A DNA stretch of 64,000 nt from Idiomarina ramblicola (GTDB lineage Bacteria > Pseudomonadota > Gammaproteobacteria > Enterobacterales > Alteromonadaceae), in contig NZ_PIQC01000001.1 of the NCBI RefSeq assembly GCF_003987255.1, positions 124,001 through 188,000 of the forward strand, read 5' to 3'. How positions within the stretch are numbered: position 1 is the first letter of the stretch; the number at the start of each line of letters is the position of its first letter. The translations under genes were made by a program, and so were the position numbers. Shown here piece by piece: positions 27,862-37,122 of the stretch. The notes beneath the pieces are model-generated. The model did no database searches. It saw only the letters and a program-made list of their open reading frames with translations, and was not told the origin of the DNA.

Positions 27862-28043
27862 TGGATTATGGAACTTGGCGCGGCGTGTTCAGCCTGATCA
27901 TACTGGCAATATTTATTGCTATTGTGGTTTGGGCGTTCAGCCGCCGTACGAAAAAACAATTTGATGAAGCGGCTAATTCCATATTTGAGGACGAATCATC
28001 AATAGATAAAAGCGACAAACCGGAGTCGAAGAAAGATGAGTAG
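27861..28043 (+). CDS. ccoQ: cbb3 oxidase small subunit CcoQ
   Basis: A 60-residue single-span protein. The membrane helix (about residues 8-28, FSLIILAIFIAIVVWAF) is followed by RRTKKQFDEAA and an acidic tail, as usual for CcoQ (FixQ). It stabilises the interaction of CcoP with the CcoNO core. Starts overlap on both sides: one base with ccoO, and 8 bases with ccoP. Confidence 0.93.
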   Translation: MDYGTWRGVFSLIILAIFIAIVVWAFSRRTKKQFDEAANSIFEDESSIDKSDKPESKKDE

Positions 28044-28989
28044 CTTCTGGAGTGCATGGATAATTGTTCTAACCTTAGCCACCTTAGTGGCATTAATATG
28101 GCTATTGCGCTGGAACATGAAAAATTATACTCACATCGAAGAAGGTCAGGAAATGGACCACGAATTCGATGGGATTGTTGAGTTAAATAACCCTCTTCCT
28201 AAGTGGTGGACCTATCTATTCTGGGCCTGCTTTGTCTGGGGCTTTTTGTATCTGGCCTTGTTTCCGGGGTTGGGTAATTTTAGCGGGTTGCTTGACTGGA
28301 AAAGCTCAAACCAGGATGTTCAATCGTTAGAAGAGTCTCGGCAGGCTATGGAAGAAGCTCACGAAAAAGGCATGATTGTCGAGTACGACCGTGCGGTTCG
28401 TGCGGCGGAAGAAAAGTATGGCCCTATTTTCGAAGCTTTCGCAGAACAGCCTGTTGAAGAATTGGCAAAAAACGAAGACGCTTTAGATGTTGGTCAACGT
28501 TTGTTCCTTCAGAACTGTGCTCAATGCCACGGCTCTAATGCTATGGGGGGCCAAGGCTTCCCTAACCTAACAGATGATGACTGGCTTTATGGTGGCGAAC
28601 CCAACGATATTAAAACGTCTTTACTTCAAGGACGTCGCGGTAACATGGCCCCCTTTGGCGAGCAGTTTAGCGACAAAGAAATTAATGAGTTAGCGAATTA
28701 TGTTGCCAGCCTGAGTGGCCGTGACAGAGATCCTGATCTTATTGAAGCCGGCAAGGCTAACTTTGCGGTTTGCAGTGCATGTCACGGCGCTGATGGTAAA
28801 GGTAACCAACAACTTGGTGCACCAAACTTAACTGACGATGTGTGGCTGTACGGCGGTTCAATTAATAAAATTGAAGAAACCATTCGCTATGGTCGTAGTG
28901 GTGTTATGCCTGCCTGGAAAGATATTTTAGGTGAAGATAAAATTCACGTTATTTCAGCCTATGTCTACAGCTTATCTAACGACGAATAA
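28036..28989 (+). CDS. ccoP: cbb3-type cytochrome c oxidase subunit III (di-haem c)
   Basis: CcoP accepts electrons from soluble or membrane cytochromes. The 317-residue protein has two N-terminal membrane segments (about 5-25 and 57-77), unlike the one-span form of some alphaproteobacteria. Two periplasmic cytochrome c domains follow, with CAQCH (C161, C164, H165) and CSACH (C246, C249, H250). Both domains carry the PNLTDDxWLYGG motif. A strong terminator follows, so the structural genes can end their transcript here. Confidence 0.97.
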   Translation: MSSFWSAWIIVLTLATLVALIWLLRWNMKNYTHIEEGQEMDHEFDGIVELNNPLPKWWTYLFWACFVWGFLYLALFPGLGNFSGLLDWKSSNQDVQSLEESRQAMEEAHEKGMIVEYDRAVRAAEEKYGPIFEAFAEQPVEELAKNEDALDVGQRLFLQNCAQCHGSNAMGGQGFPNLTDDDWLYGGEPNDIKTSLLQGRRGNMAPFGEQFSDKEINELANYVASLSGRDRDPDLIEAGKANFAVCSACHGADGKGNQQLGAPNLTDDVWLYGGSINKIEETIRYGRSGVMPAWKDILGEDKIHVISAYVYSLSNDE

Positions 28990-29001
28990 AACGTAATAAA
29001 G

Positions 29002-29023
29002 CCCCGCTACGGCGGGGTTTTTT
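29002..29023 (+). terminator. Rho-independent terminator between ccoP and fixH
   Basis: CCCCGC (29002-29007), loop TACG, GCGGGG (29012-29017), then six T. It separates the oxidase structural genes from the assembly genes fixH-ccoI-ccoS-safE on the same strand, so it probably sets their relative dose by partial read-through. Confidence 0.92.
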
Positions 29024-29038
29024 GTAAGAGGTCTTATT

Positions 29039-29536
29039 ATGAATCAACCTTGGTATAAGCAGTTTTGGCCATGGTTTCTTATTTCTCTCCCCGTTACCGT
29101 CATGATTGTTTGTGGCGTTATTATTTATCTGTCCATCTCTCAGGGCAATTTCTCAATGGTTGTTGATGACTACTACAAGCGTGGTAAAACAATTAACGCC
29201 ATTATTGAACACGTCGAAGAGGCTCAACGTCGTAATATTTCTTTTGAGTTCACCGCTGACCAGGGCAAATTTACTCTTAAATATGCTTCAGGACATCCGG
29301 ATGAATTATCGGCATTGAAGGTTTACTTTGTCCATGCAACTCAGGCAGAAAATGACTTTGTACGCATGCTGACTGTCGCTGCAGATGGTACCTATCGAGC
29401 TGATATTCCAGAAGATATCGAAGGCAAATGGACCATAACGGTTGAGCCTTATAATAAAGTCTGGAAAGTCAGTGAAAAATACCAACTGCCGAAAACCGAA
29501 CTAACAAAACTTCGTCCGCTATTATACGGAGTTTAA
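29039..29536 (+). CDS. FixH family protein (cbb3 oxidase assembly)
   Basis: A 165-residue FixH/CcoG-neighbour family protein with one N-terminal membrane segment (about 10-33) and a periplasmic beta-sandwich. The family motif DDYYKRGKTIN is present. FixH works with the CcoI copper ATPase in supplying or maturing the oxidase. It begins just after the terminator of the structural genes with GAGG before its ATG. Its stop is within 5 bases of ccoI. The name CcoH is also used for this family. Confidence 0.9.
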   Translation: MNQPWYKQFWPWFLISLPVTVMIVCGVIIYLSISQGNFSMVVDDYYKRGKTINAIIEHVEEAQRRNISFEFTADQGKFTLKYASGHPDELSALKVYFVHATQAENDFVRMLTVAADGTYRADIPEDIEGKWTITVEPYNKVWKVSEKYQLPKTELTKLRPLLYGV

Positions 29537-29540
29537 TTTG

Positions 29541-31919
29541 ATGGAATGTTTCCACTGCCTGCAACCGGTGCCTAAGGGCGTTAATCTTTCAGTTGAATAT
29601 AAAGGTTCAGATAGGCCCGTTTGTTGTGCTGGATGTCAGGCCGTAGCACAAACTATTATTCAACACAGGTTACACGCTTATTATGAGCACAGAGATCCCA
29701 CTCAACTACAAGAGTCCCCTGTTCTTCCCGATGAGTTAAATGATCTGGCGCTGTACGATCATCCGGACTTACAAAAGGATTTTGTACGACACGAGAGTGA
29801 CGATACAGAGATTGCCACCTTGACGGTAGAAAACATTACCTGCGGCGCTTGTGGTTGGCTTATAGAACGCGAATTAATGCGTTTAAAAGGCATACAAAAG
29901 GCAGTGGTTAATGTCACCAGTCGCCGCTTACAAGTTACCTGGTCCCCGGGTGAGTTAAAACTCAGCGAAATTTTAAGAGCTTTGGCTGGAATTGGTTACA
30001 AAGCGTTGCCGTTTCAACCAAATGAAGCCGAACAACAATACACGCGCCAAAGGAAAAACTACATTCGCCGCCTTGGTGTAGCAGGCATTGCGACCATGCA
30101 AGTCATGATGGTTGCTTTTGGCTTGTACTTTGGTGCAGTCAGCGATTTATCCCCAGATTTACAGCGCTTTTTGTGGGGTGTCAGTTTGGTTTTTGCAACA
30201 CCGGTCATTCTATACAGTGCACAACCCTTTTATGCAGGGGCATTACGCGCATTGCAGGCGTCCCGTTTAAACATGGATATACCGGTCAGTATTGCCTTAT
30301 TAGGGGCTTACAGCGCAAGTGTTTATGCCACGATAACGAATACCGGTGAGGTTTACTTCGAATCGATATCGATGTTTACTTTCTTCTTATTAACTGGGCG
30401 TTTTCTTGAATTACTGGCAAAAGAACGAGCATTAAAGTTTGCTACGAACCGCTTAACGCTGTTGCCAAAACTAGCAACCAGAGAAACCGAAAATGGTTCA
30501 GAGTCAATAGCCATTCGACAGCTTAATGTCGGTGACATCATTCGTGTGAAAGCGGGTGAAACAATTCCGGCCGATGGAAGCTTATTGAGTTCTCAAGCTC
30601 AAGTTGATGAAAGTCTGTTAACTGGCGAAAGTCTCCCTAGATCAAAAAAGCCAGGTGATGCCGTTATTGCTGGTAGCATTAACCAACACTCGCCTATAAG
30701 AATTGAAGTTACAGCAACAGCACAACAAACCGTTTTAGCCGGAATTGTATCGATGCAGGACTCTGCATTAGCGGTTAAACCGAAAGCTCAGCAAGTTATT
30801 GACAAAATTGCCGGGTATTTCATTGCTGCACTTTTGATTATTGCGGTTATTACATACTTTTGCTGGTGGTGGATTCAGCCAGAACACGCCCTCTGGGTAA
30901 CCTTAGCTGTATTAGTTGCAACCTGCCCCTGCGCACTCTCTTTGGCCGCTCCCACAGCATTAACCGGTATTATTCATCGGCTTAATCGCGATGGCATTCT
31001 ATTAAAAGGCGCCGATGTCCTGGAGTCGGTAAAGGAATTAGACAAAGTATGCCTTGATAAAACCGGTACTTTGACGGAGGGCAAGTTTAGGTTAGTGGAG
31101 CGAGATGATGTTATTGACTCTGAAACAGTGAATGACTTAGTTAGTGGTCTGGAGTCATTTTCTGAGCACCCTCTTTCTGTTCCTTTAAGCCAGCTCTCTG
31201 AAAGCCCTGCTCAGTTCCAAAACGTAGAAAATGAGATAGGTCTGGGGCTGCAAGGAGAGTTTAATGACAGACAGTATCGAGTCGGCAGTGAAACCTACAT
31301 ACAACAATGGCATCCTGAGTTTAAAGCACTTAACAAGCATCAGGTCATTATTGCCAGTAGAGAACGCGTTTTGGCACAGTTCAGGGTTGAAGATCAACTG
31401 CGTGAGGATGCTTTGGTGACCATTAACTGGTTAAAGGAAAAAGGGTATCAACCGATTATCTTAAGTGGTGACAGCCAGTCAAGAGTTGAATCATTGGCTC
31501 AGGAACTTGGTATTTCAGAATATCACGGGGCGCTGAAACCTGAACAGAAGCTCGCTTTTGTCACAGAACAACAAGACACCGGTAACACCGTCTGGATGAT
31601 CGGTGATGGCATCAATGACAGCCCGGTTCTGGCTAAGGCGAATCTTTCGATGACATTTTCTCAAGCCTCTGATTTAGCCCAGACCGCAGCTGATGTGGTA
31701 TTACTGTCTGAGCCGCTAAGCCAGGTTAAGACAGTGATAGAGAGCGCGTTAAAAACCCGTAGAATTATGCAACAAAACTTTGTTTGGGCATTAGTTTATA
31801 ATGTTTCTATATTGCCGGTTGCCGCTATGGGAATGATAGCTCCATGGGCTGCAGCGCTTGGTATGTCATTAAGCTCGCTGTTGGTGATTGGAAATTCACT
31901 AAGGTTGTATCGAAAATGA
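29541..31919 (+). CDS. ccoI: Copper-translocating P1B-type ATPase for cbb3 assembly
   Basis: CcoI (FixI) is an inner-membrane P-type ATPase needed for copper supply to CcoN. The protein starts with a cysteine-rich metal-binding segment (CFHC, CCAGC) followed by an HMA domain with TCGACGW. Then come eight membrane segments with the transport motif TCPCALS, the phosphorylation site DKTGTLTEG, and the hinge GDGINDSPVL. The ATG at 29541 is chosen; an in-frame TTG at 29538 is at a slightly better distance from GGAG and cannot be excluded. The stop overlaps ccoS (ATGA). Confidence 0.95.
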   Translation: MECFHCLQPVPKGVNLSVEYKGSDRPVCCAGCQAVAQTIIQHRLHAYYEHRDPTQLQESPVLPDELNDLALYDHPDLQKDFVRHESDDTEIATLTVENITCGACGWLIERELMRLKGIQKAVVNVTSRRLQVTWSPGELKLSEILRALAGIGYKALPFQPNEAEQQYTRQRKNYIRRLGVAGIATMQVMMVAFGLYFGAVSDLSPDLQRFLWGVSLVFATPVILYSAQPFYAGALRALQASRLNMDIPVSIALLGAYSASVYATITNTGEVYFESISMFTFFLLTGRFLELLAKERALKFATNRLTLLPKLATRETENGSESIAIRQLNVGDIIRVKAGETIPADGSLLSSQAQVDESLLTGESLPRSKKPGDAVIAGSINQHSPIRIEVTATAQQTVLAGIVSMQDSALAVKPKAQQVIDKIAGYFIAALLIIAVITYFCWWWIQPEHALWVTLAVLVATCPCALSLAAPTALTGIIHRLNRDGILLKGADVLESVKELDKVCLDKTGTLTEGKFRLVERDDVIDSETVNDLVSGLESFSEHPLSVPLSQLSESPAQFQNVENEIGLGLQGEFNDRQYRVGSETYIQQWHPEFKALNKHQVIIASRERVLAQFRVEDQLREDALVTINWLKEKGYQPIILSGDSQSRVESLAQELGISEYHGALKPEQKLAFVTEQQDTGNTVWMIGDGINDSPVLAKANLSMTFSQASDLAQTAADVVLLSEPLSQVKTVIESALKTRRIMQQNFVWALVYNVSILPVAAMGMIAPWAAALGMSLSSLLVIGNSLRLYRK

Positions 31920-32095
31920 GTGTAATTTACGCGTTAATACCTGTTGCAATTATCTTTGTCATTATTGCCGTTGCGATTTTCTTTTGGGCGGTTCGCTCTG
32001 ATCAATTCGAGGACATTGAACGTCAGGGACTCAATATTCTGATGGATGATGACGACAAAAGCAGTGATGATGAATCCGATAACTCAAAGCGCTGA
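31916..32095 (+). CDS. ccoS: cbb3 oxidase maturation protein CcoS
   Basis: A 59-residue single-span protein. The membrane segment (about 3-26) is followed by the family motif FFWAVRSDQFEDIERQG and an acidic tail. CcoS is needed for cofactor insertion into CcoN. The start overlaps the ccoI stop as ATGA, and the 3' end overlaps the next gene by about 26 bases. Confidence 0.95.
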   Translation: MSVIYALIPVAIIFVIIAVAIFFWAVRSDQFEDIERQGLNILMDDDDKSSDDESDNSKR

Positions 32096-32738
32096 TCTCA
32101 TAACCGCATTACTAATGGGGCTGGCTGGTGCCGGGCATTGCTTAATGATGTGTGGTGGTATAGCCAGCGCCATGGGTATCAATACCCGTCCTCATCATGT
32201 CTGGCTTTATAATTTAGGCCGGGTCAGTTCTTATATGCTTATTGGCGCATTAGTCGGTGGTGCCATTGGGCTATTTGCCCCTGAAGGGGGGTATACGACG
32301 GTTGTTCTACGTTGGTTAGCGGTTCTGTTTTTACTTTTACTCGGACTCTATTTTACCGGCTGGTTTGCCGGATTGGTTTACCTGGAGAAAGCGGCACGAC
32401 CCGTTTGGAATAAAATACAACCGCTGGCCGCTAAGCTTCGAAATAAACCAAACGGTTTTGCGGCTTTTCTAGCTGGTACCTTGTGGGGGTGGCTTCCCTG
32501 CGGCATGGTATATAGTGCACTAAGCTGGGCCGCACTAAGCGGTTCGGCTGGTAATGGCGCATTAACTATGGCAGCTTTTGGTCTGGGGACCTTACCGGCT
32601 ATGATAGCTGCCGGTCATTTTAGTCAATTCTTACATCGCTTTTTACAAGCACAAGGGGTGCGAACCGCAATGGGAATCTTGCTTATTATTTATGCTTTAT
32701 GGAGCATGCTGACTCTCATCAAACCTTTTTTTCAATAA
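32070..32738 (+). CDS. SafE/TauE-like sulfite exporter family membrane protein
   Basis: A 222-residue protein with about six membrane segments. The N-terminal motif GLAGAGHCLMMCGGI and the later GTLWGWLPCGMVYSAL are the paired cysteine motifs of the CcoS-linked SafE/DsbD-like family. Members help copper handling for cbb3 oxidase. The ATG at 32070 is chosen so that the first membrane segment is complete; ATG 32067 or 32046 are alternatives. It overlaps the 3' end of ccoS, which implies coupled translation. An fnr-type gene would often follow, but none does. Confidence 0.85.
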   Translation: MNPITQSADLITALLMGLAGAGHCLMMCGGIASAMGINTRPHHVWLYNLGRVSSYMLIGALVGGAIGLFAPEGGYTTVVLRWLAVLFLLLLGLYFTGWFAGLVYLEKAARPVWNKIQPLAAKLRNKPNGFAAFLAGTLWGWLPCGMVYSALSWAALSGSAGNGALTMAAFGLGTLPAMIAAGHFSQFLHRFLQAQGVRTAMGILLIIYALWSMLTLIKPFFQ

Positions 32739-32804
32739 AGCCTGCAAAGCCCCCTGCTTTCGTCTAATCTAAAATAGTGGATATAGATTAATTACGAGGT
32801 AAGT

Positions 32805-33731
32805 ATGGATGCATTCCGTCATGTTTTAGTTGTTATAGACGCTGCCGACGAAGAGCATAAAGCGCTGAAGCGAGCCTTGCACATGGCTCGGTTAAGTGAC
32901 GCAAGGTTGACCTTGTTCTTGTCTATTTATGATTTTTCTTACGAAATGACCACAATGCTATCCAGTGAAGAACGCGATGTCATGCGATCGAATCTGATTT
33001 CCGACAGAAAAGCCTGGTTAACCGATGTACTCAGTGAGTTTGATACCGATTCAGTTCGTATCGATATTAATGTGGTCTGGCATAATCGGCCTTTTGAAGC
33101 CATCATAAAAGAAGCCATTAAGCACGAGCATGACCTTATAATAAAAGGAACTCAGGTTAGTGCCAGCTTCCAGAATTTAATATTCACACCCACCGATTGG
33201 CATTTATTAAGAAAAGCCCCCTGCCCGGTTTTACTGGTTAAAGAGCATGAATGGCCAAGCCACGGCCAAATTATTGCGGCAGTCCACACAGGTTCAGAAG
33301 AGGAACATCATCAAAACCTGAATAGGCGAATTATCGAGCATGCCCAATCAATGAGTAAGGTCTTGAATGCCAGTGTCCACCTTGTTAATGCTTACCCTAC
33401 CGCTCCCGTCAATGTGGCAGTAGAAATCCCCGAATTTGATGTCAGCGAATATACCGATGCACTTGAACAACACCATGTTAATCGCATAGCCGCCCTTGGT
33501 CGTGAGTATGGCATACCTAAAAACTACCAATACCTGTCGCAGGGGTTACCCGAACAGGTGATCCCTGAAGCCGCAAAGCAGTTGGATGCTGAACTGGTGG
33601 TACTCGGTACTATCGGTCGTACAGGGCTAAGTGCCGCGCTTCTGGGTAACACGGCTGAACATGTACTGGATAGACTAAATTGCGATGTGCTTGCTATAAA
33701 ACCAGAAGACTTTGTTAGTCCCCTCGCGTGA
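32805..33731 (+). CDS. uspE: Tandem-domain universal stress protein UspE
   Basis: A 308-residue protein made of two Usp domains (about 1-150 and 158-300). The second has the nucleotide-binding motif GTIGRTGLSAALLGNTAE, while the first has the divergent GTQVSASFQNLIF. UspE is a cytoplasmic stress and motility-related protein. The start has GAGG 8 bases upstream. An inverted repeat AATCTA...TAGATT precedes the gene (about 32766-32789). In E. coli uspE lies beside fnr; here the gene before is safE and the one after is ttcA. Confidence 0.93.
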   Translation: MDAFRHVLVVIDAADEEHKALKRALHMARLSDARLTLFLSIYDFSYEMTTMLSSEERDVMRSNLISDRKAWLTDVLSEFDTDSVRIDINVVWHNRPFEAIIKEAIKHEHDLIIKGTQVSASFQNLIFTPTDWHLLRKAPCPVLLVKEHEWPSHGQIIAAVHTGSEEEHHQNLNRRIIEHAQSMSKVLNASVHLVNAYPTAPVNVAVEIPEFDVSEYTDALEQHHVNRIAALGREYGIPKNYQYLSQGLPEQVIPEAAKQLDAELVVLGTIGRTGLSAALLGNTAEHVLDRLNCDVLAIKPEDFVSPLA

Positions 33732-33746
33732 GTTTAATGCCTCAGG

Positions 33747-33752
33747 TATAAT
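33747..33752 (+). promoter_or_regulatory. Candidate -10 box of ttcA
   Basis: TATAAT directly follows the uspE stop and lies 44 bases before the ttcA start. No convincing -35 is seen at the right distance, so activity is only possible, not shown. Confidence 0.35.
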
Positions 33753-33796
33753 CCGGCTCCTAGAACTTCCAGATGACACAGGTTGCAGGAGCCATT

Positions 33797-34696
33797 ATGG
33801 CCAGTGAAAAAAAATACAGTTTCAATAAACTACAGAAACGTATTCGTCGCGACGCAGGCAAAGCCATACAAGATTTCGGTATGATTGAAGAAGGCGATCA
33901 TATTATGGTGTGCCTGTCGGGTGGCAAGGACAGCTACACGATGTTAGACACCCTGCTTTACCTGCAAAAGGTGGCGCCGATTCATTTTTCTTTGGTCGCC
34001 GTTAACCTGGATCAAAAGCAACCGGGTTTTCCTGAACATGTGCTGCCCGCTTATTTAGATAAACTGAAAATTGAATACCAGATTGTCGAAGAAGACACAT
34101 ACAGCATAGTGAAGGACAAGATCCCGGAAGGAAAGACAACCTGTTCACTTTGTTCGCGGCTTAGACGTGGTATTTTGTACCGCACAGCAAAAGAACTGAA
34201 AGCGACTAAAATTGCCTTGGGTCATCATCGTGACGATATGATAGAAACACTTTTCTTGAATATGTTTCACGGAGGCAAACTAAAATCAATGCCACCCAAG
34301 CTGGCGAGCGATAACGGTGAGCACGTTGTTATTCGTCCTCTGGCTTATGCTCGTGAAAAGGACATAGAAGATTACTCAACTGCAATGGAGTTTCCAATAA
34401 TTCCATGTAATTTATGCGGTTCTCAGGAAAATCTGCAGAGAAAACAAATCAAACAAATGCTGAATCAATGGGATAAACAATTTCCCGGCAGAATTGAAAG
34501 CTTATTCACCGCGATGCAAAATGTTGTTCCTTCGCACTTAGCTGACAGTACCCTGTTCGACTTTAAAGCAGTGACCGCCGACGGCGTTGCCGATGAAAAT
34601 GGGGATAAAGCGTTTGACACTGACAGTTTCAGTGTCGACTTTTCGAGCACGGAAGTGCCCTTAGCAAGCAGTATTCCAATCAAGCAACTAGCATAA
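33797..34696 (+). CDS. ttcA: tRNA 2-thiocytidine(32) synthetase TtcA
   Basis: TtcA thiolates C32 in certain tRNAs using an iron-sulfur cluster and ATP. From ATG 33797 the protein has 299 residues; GGAG sits 5 bases upstream, while an ATG at 33773 would add 8 residues with no ribosome site. The PP-loop motif CLSGGKDS and the cluster cysteines CSLC and CNLCG are all present. The C-terminal tail after about residue 245 is acidic and variable. A strong bidirectional-type terminator follows. Confidence 0.96.
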   Translation: MASEKKYSFNKLQKRIRRDAGKAIQDFGMIEEGDHIMVCLSGGKDSYTMLDTLLYLQKVAPIHFSLVAVNLDQKQPGFPEHVLPAYLDKLKIEYQIVEEDTYSIVKDKIPEGKTTCSLCSRLRRGILYRTAKELKATKIALGHHRDDMIETLFLNMFHGGKLKSMPPKLASDNGEHVVIRPLAYAREKDIEDYSTAMEFPIIPCNLCGSQENLQRKQIKQMLNQWDKQFPGRIESLFTAMQNVVPSHLADSTLFDFKAVTADGVADENGDKAFDTDSFSVDFSSTEVPLASSIPIKQLA

Positions 34697-34704
34697 AAGC
34701 CGAC

Positions 34705-34736
34705 AAAAAAAGGGCTCTTTATTCGAGCCCTTTTTT
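34705..34736. terminator. Bidirectional terminator between ttcA and bax-like gene
   Basis: An A run, then GGGCTC (34712-34717), loop TTTATTC, GAGCCC (34725-34730), then TTTTTT. With a poly-A on one side and a poly-T on the other it can serve both ttcA (+) and the converging glucosaminidase gene (-). Confidence 0.92.
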
Positions 34737-34758
34737 ACTCATTTCTTTGTCGCCTACT

Positions 34759-35601
34759 TTATTCCGGCTTTGGTTCCGGCGAGTTTAGTTCTTCACTGAC
34801 TCGTTCGACAATGGGTTGATTTATACGAATCATCGCCCGTAATTCGTCGATATACTCTTCTCCACGCTCTGAGTAACTGGATAATCCCGTAATCAGATCA
34901 CGCGCCCGTATATCGGCGTTATCTAAACGTTTTTGCTCACGTAATAAACGTAAATCCAGATAGGCACCATGAGTATTAATATTACGCATGTAGCTTTTTA
35001 CCGATGCATTAACGGAATTAAATTGCGCTACTTCGTGGCGACCACCTTCAACCCGCCCGGTAGGAACAAGGCCACAGCCTTTTGAGTAACACCATTGACC
35101 AAATAGATTTAAACCCTTTCGCGAAAATCTGGAAGTACCCCAGCCTGACTCGTTAGCTGCCTGAACCAACACCATCATTTCCGGAATAATATCAATACGG
35201 CGCTTTAAAAGGCCGAATAAATTTTCGTCAACGACGATATCGTCCTCTAAACGATAGTAAACTACCCACTCTTCTAGTTGCTTTTTATCTGCACCGGTAA
35301 GCTCATTGTTCTTAAAGCGATCATGTATTGCTTTAAGATAAGCCCGGTCATGCAGTATGCGGATATTTTCCGCTTCAACCAGGGGTAATAAAAAACGAAA
35401 GAACTCTTCTTTTTTCTCTGTTACATCGGTCATTGACATAAAGTCAGGCAGATCTCTATGCACTTCAACCTCTGGAATTGACGGTAGATGTGCCGTTACC
35501 GATTGCTCAGGAACTTGTACGCCGGACTCTTTAATAAACCAGGGTAAAAGCAGTGCCGCTATGCTCAGTACGACAAACAGTAAAATAGTTAATAATCGCA
35601 T
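34759..35601 (-). CDS. Bax-like glucosaminidase-domain protein
   Basis: A 280-residue exported or membrane-anchored protein: one N-terminal hydrophobic segment (about 3-22), then a glucosaminidase-type domain with AANESGWGTSRFSRKGLNLFG. The Glu in NESGWG is the probable catalytic residue for cleaving cell-wall glycan. It resembles E. coli Bax. ATG 35601 is chosen because GAGGA stands before it; a longer frame would run into the upstream gene. It follows the membrane-protein gene at a 7-base distance, so both may be one operon. Confidence 0.85.
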   Translation of the reverse strand: MRLLTILLFVVLSIAALLLPWFIKESGVQVPEQSVTAHLPSIPEVEVHRDLPDFMSMTDVTEKKEEFFRFLLPLVEAENIRILHDRAYLKAIHDRFKNNELTGADKKQLEEWVVYYRLEDDIVVDENLFGLLKRRIDIIPEMMVLVQAANESGWGTSRFSRKGLNLFGQWCYSKGCGLVPTGRVEGGRHEVAQFNSVNASVKSYMRNINTHGAYLDLRLLREQKRLDNADIRARDLITGLSSYSERGEEYIDELRAMIRINQPIVERVSEELNSPEPKPE

Positions 35602-35608
35602 GTATTCC

Positions 35609-36373
35609 TCACGCCGAAATGTTTTCAGACGAATTGTCTTTTGGGTTCTCAATAACCGTTACGCCAATAATGTCCCGATAGACCACTCCAATCAGGTTAT
35701 AAATCATTGGCAGTACCCAAATAAGACCTAACCCAAGAGTAAGAATACCCAACAGCAATAAGCCCGCAATAACCAAAAATAACAAAATAAATTTGGGCAA
35801 TTGAAAATGAACAATTTTTATTGAGTAAAACAAAGCATTCAACGGGCCAGTGCCACGCTCAACCACCAATGGCATGGCTAAGACTAAAATGGCAGTAATA
35901 TAAAGCTGCACAACTATCATAAGATTAGGGTGGATCAAGCCAAGTAATTGCGCCCCAATTAGTTTTAAAATCGTACTAATAAGTGCTATAGCAATTAAAG
36001 GCATCATGGCATTAAAACCCTTAAAAACATCTCCCGACTTTGTGGTAATACCGACACTATGTTTTATTGCCATTAACATCAGTCCACCCAACAATGGAGC
36101 AGTTATTACAGTCAATAAAATTTCTGAGAGGTATTGAACCTTTATTGAATTTTCCATTGCCTCAAGTGAGAACACATTCATCAACACCAATACCACCAGA
36201 AAAACAACAGCTATCAAGATCAAAAAGCCGCCAAGTAACGGAAGCAAACTTGATTTGGTAATGTTAAACGACTGTTCTAAAACTTGCCGCAGCGACAGCT
36301 GATAGTTTCCCTTCAGCGACTCAACTAAGGAACCGCCAATTATTACTTTATTATCATCCACAGAAATTCCCAC
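35609..36373 (-). CDS. Polytopic membrane protein, YciC-like
   Basis: A 254-residue protein with about six hydrophobic segments (near residues 45-67, 85-105, 122-143, 150-170, 190-215, 218-236) and little else. It resembles the YciC/DUF975-type integral membrane families, but I see no diagnostic motif and give no function. The start is uncertain: GTG at 36373 or GTG at 36361, the latter having GGGA about 6 bases upstream. The downstream neighbour is the bax-like gene. Confidence 0.7.
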   Translation of the reverse strand: MGISVDDNKVIIGGSLVESLKGNYQLSLRQVLEQSFNITKSSLLPLLGGFLILIAVVFLVVLVLMNVFSLEAMENSIKVQYLSEILLTVITAPLLGGLMLMAIKHSVGITTKSGDVFKGFNAMMPLIAIALISTILKLIGAQLLGLIHPNLMIVVQLYITAILVLAMPLVVERGTGPLNALFYSIKIVHFQLPKFILLFLVIAGLLLLGILTLGLGLIWVLPMIYNLIGVVYRDIIGVTVIENPKDNSSENISA

Positions 36374-36467
36374 ACTTTTTTAATCAGTAAGATAAACTAG
36401 CGCCCGATATACTAGAGTATCCACTAGCGCGATCCAATTTAAATCGATACAAGAATTCGAGGCAGGC

Positions 36468-37043
36468 ATGAAATCACAGAGTAAACGACCCGCCAACCCT
36501 AAGCTGGTTTTACTGAACAAGCCCTATGGGGTTTTATCTCAGTTCACGGGTGAGGAATCGGACCAGACATTAAAGTCATTTATCCCTCATAACGATGTCT
36601 ACCCTGCCGGACGTTTGGATAAAGACAGTGAGGGGTTGCTGCTGTTAACTAATGATGGTGTCTATCAGGCTCGTCTGGCCAACCCGAAATACAAAGTTTG
36701 GAAAACCTACTGGGTGCAAGTAGAAGGCGACCCAAGCGAAGAACAGTTAGAGCAATTGAGAAACGGCGTAGAATTAAACGATGGTATGACTCGTCCCGCC
36801 GAAGCTTTCGTGATGCCGGAACCGATGAATTTATGGCCTCGTAATCCACCAGTTAGAGAGCGCAAAACGGTTCCGGATACCTGGCTCTGTCTGAAAATAC
36901 GTGAGGGTAAAAACAGGCAGGTTCGTCGTATGACAGCTCACGTAGGCCTCCCGACTCTGCGTTTGATTCGAGCTGCTGTCGGACCTTTTCAGTTAAAAGG
37001 CCTGCAACCCGGTGAATGGCGATCGGAACCTCCGGTTTGGTAG
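36468..37043 (+). CDS. rluE: 23S rRNA pseudouridine(2457) synthase RluE
   Basis: A 191-residue RsuA-family pseudouridine synthase without the S4 domain, as in E. coli RluE, which modifies U2457 of 23S rRNA. The catalytic motif is [17 protein letters not shown], with the Asp in RLDKD, and KTYWVQVEG and [11 protein letters not shown] complete the family signature. GAGGCAGG precedes the ATG. It lies before mnmA on the same strand. Confidence 0.94.
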   Translation: MKSQSKRPANPKLVLLNKPYGVLSQFTGEESDQTLKSFIPHNDVYPAGRLDKDSEGLLLLTNDGVYQARLANPKYKVWKTYWVQVEGDPSEEQLEQLRNGVELNDGMTRPAEAFVMPEPMNLWPRNPPVRERKTVPDTWLCLKIREGKNRQVRRMTAHVGLPTLRLIRAAVGPFQLKGLQPGEWRSEPPVW

Positions 37044-37122
37044 CTTCCGAGCTACCCTCGTGCAGCCTAAAATGATAGAATGCGCAGCCAATTCAGGAGT
37101 TACAGTCAGTTAGAGTCAATCT

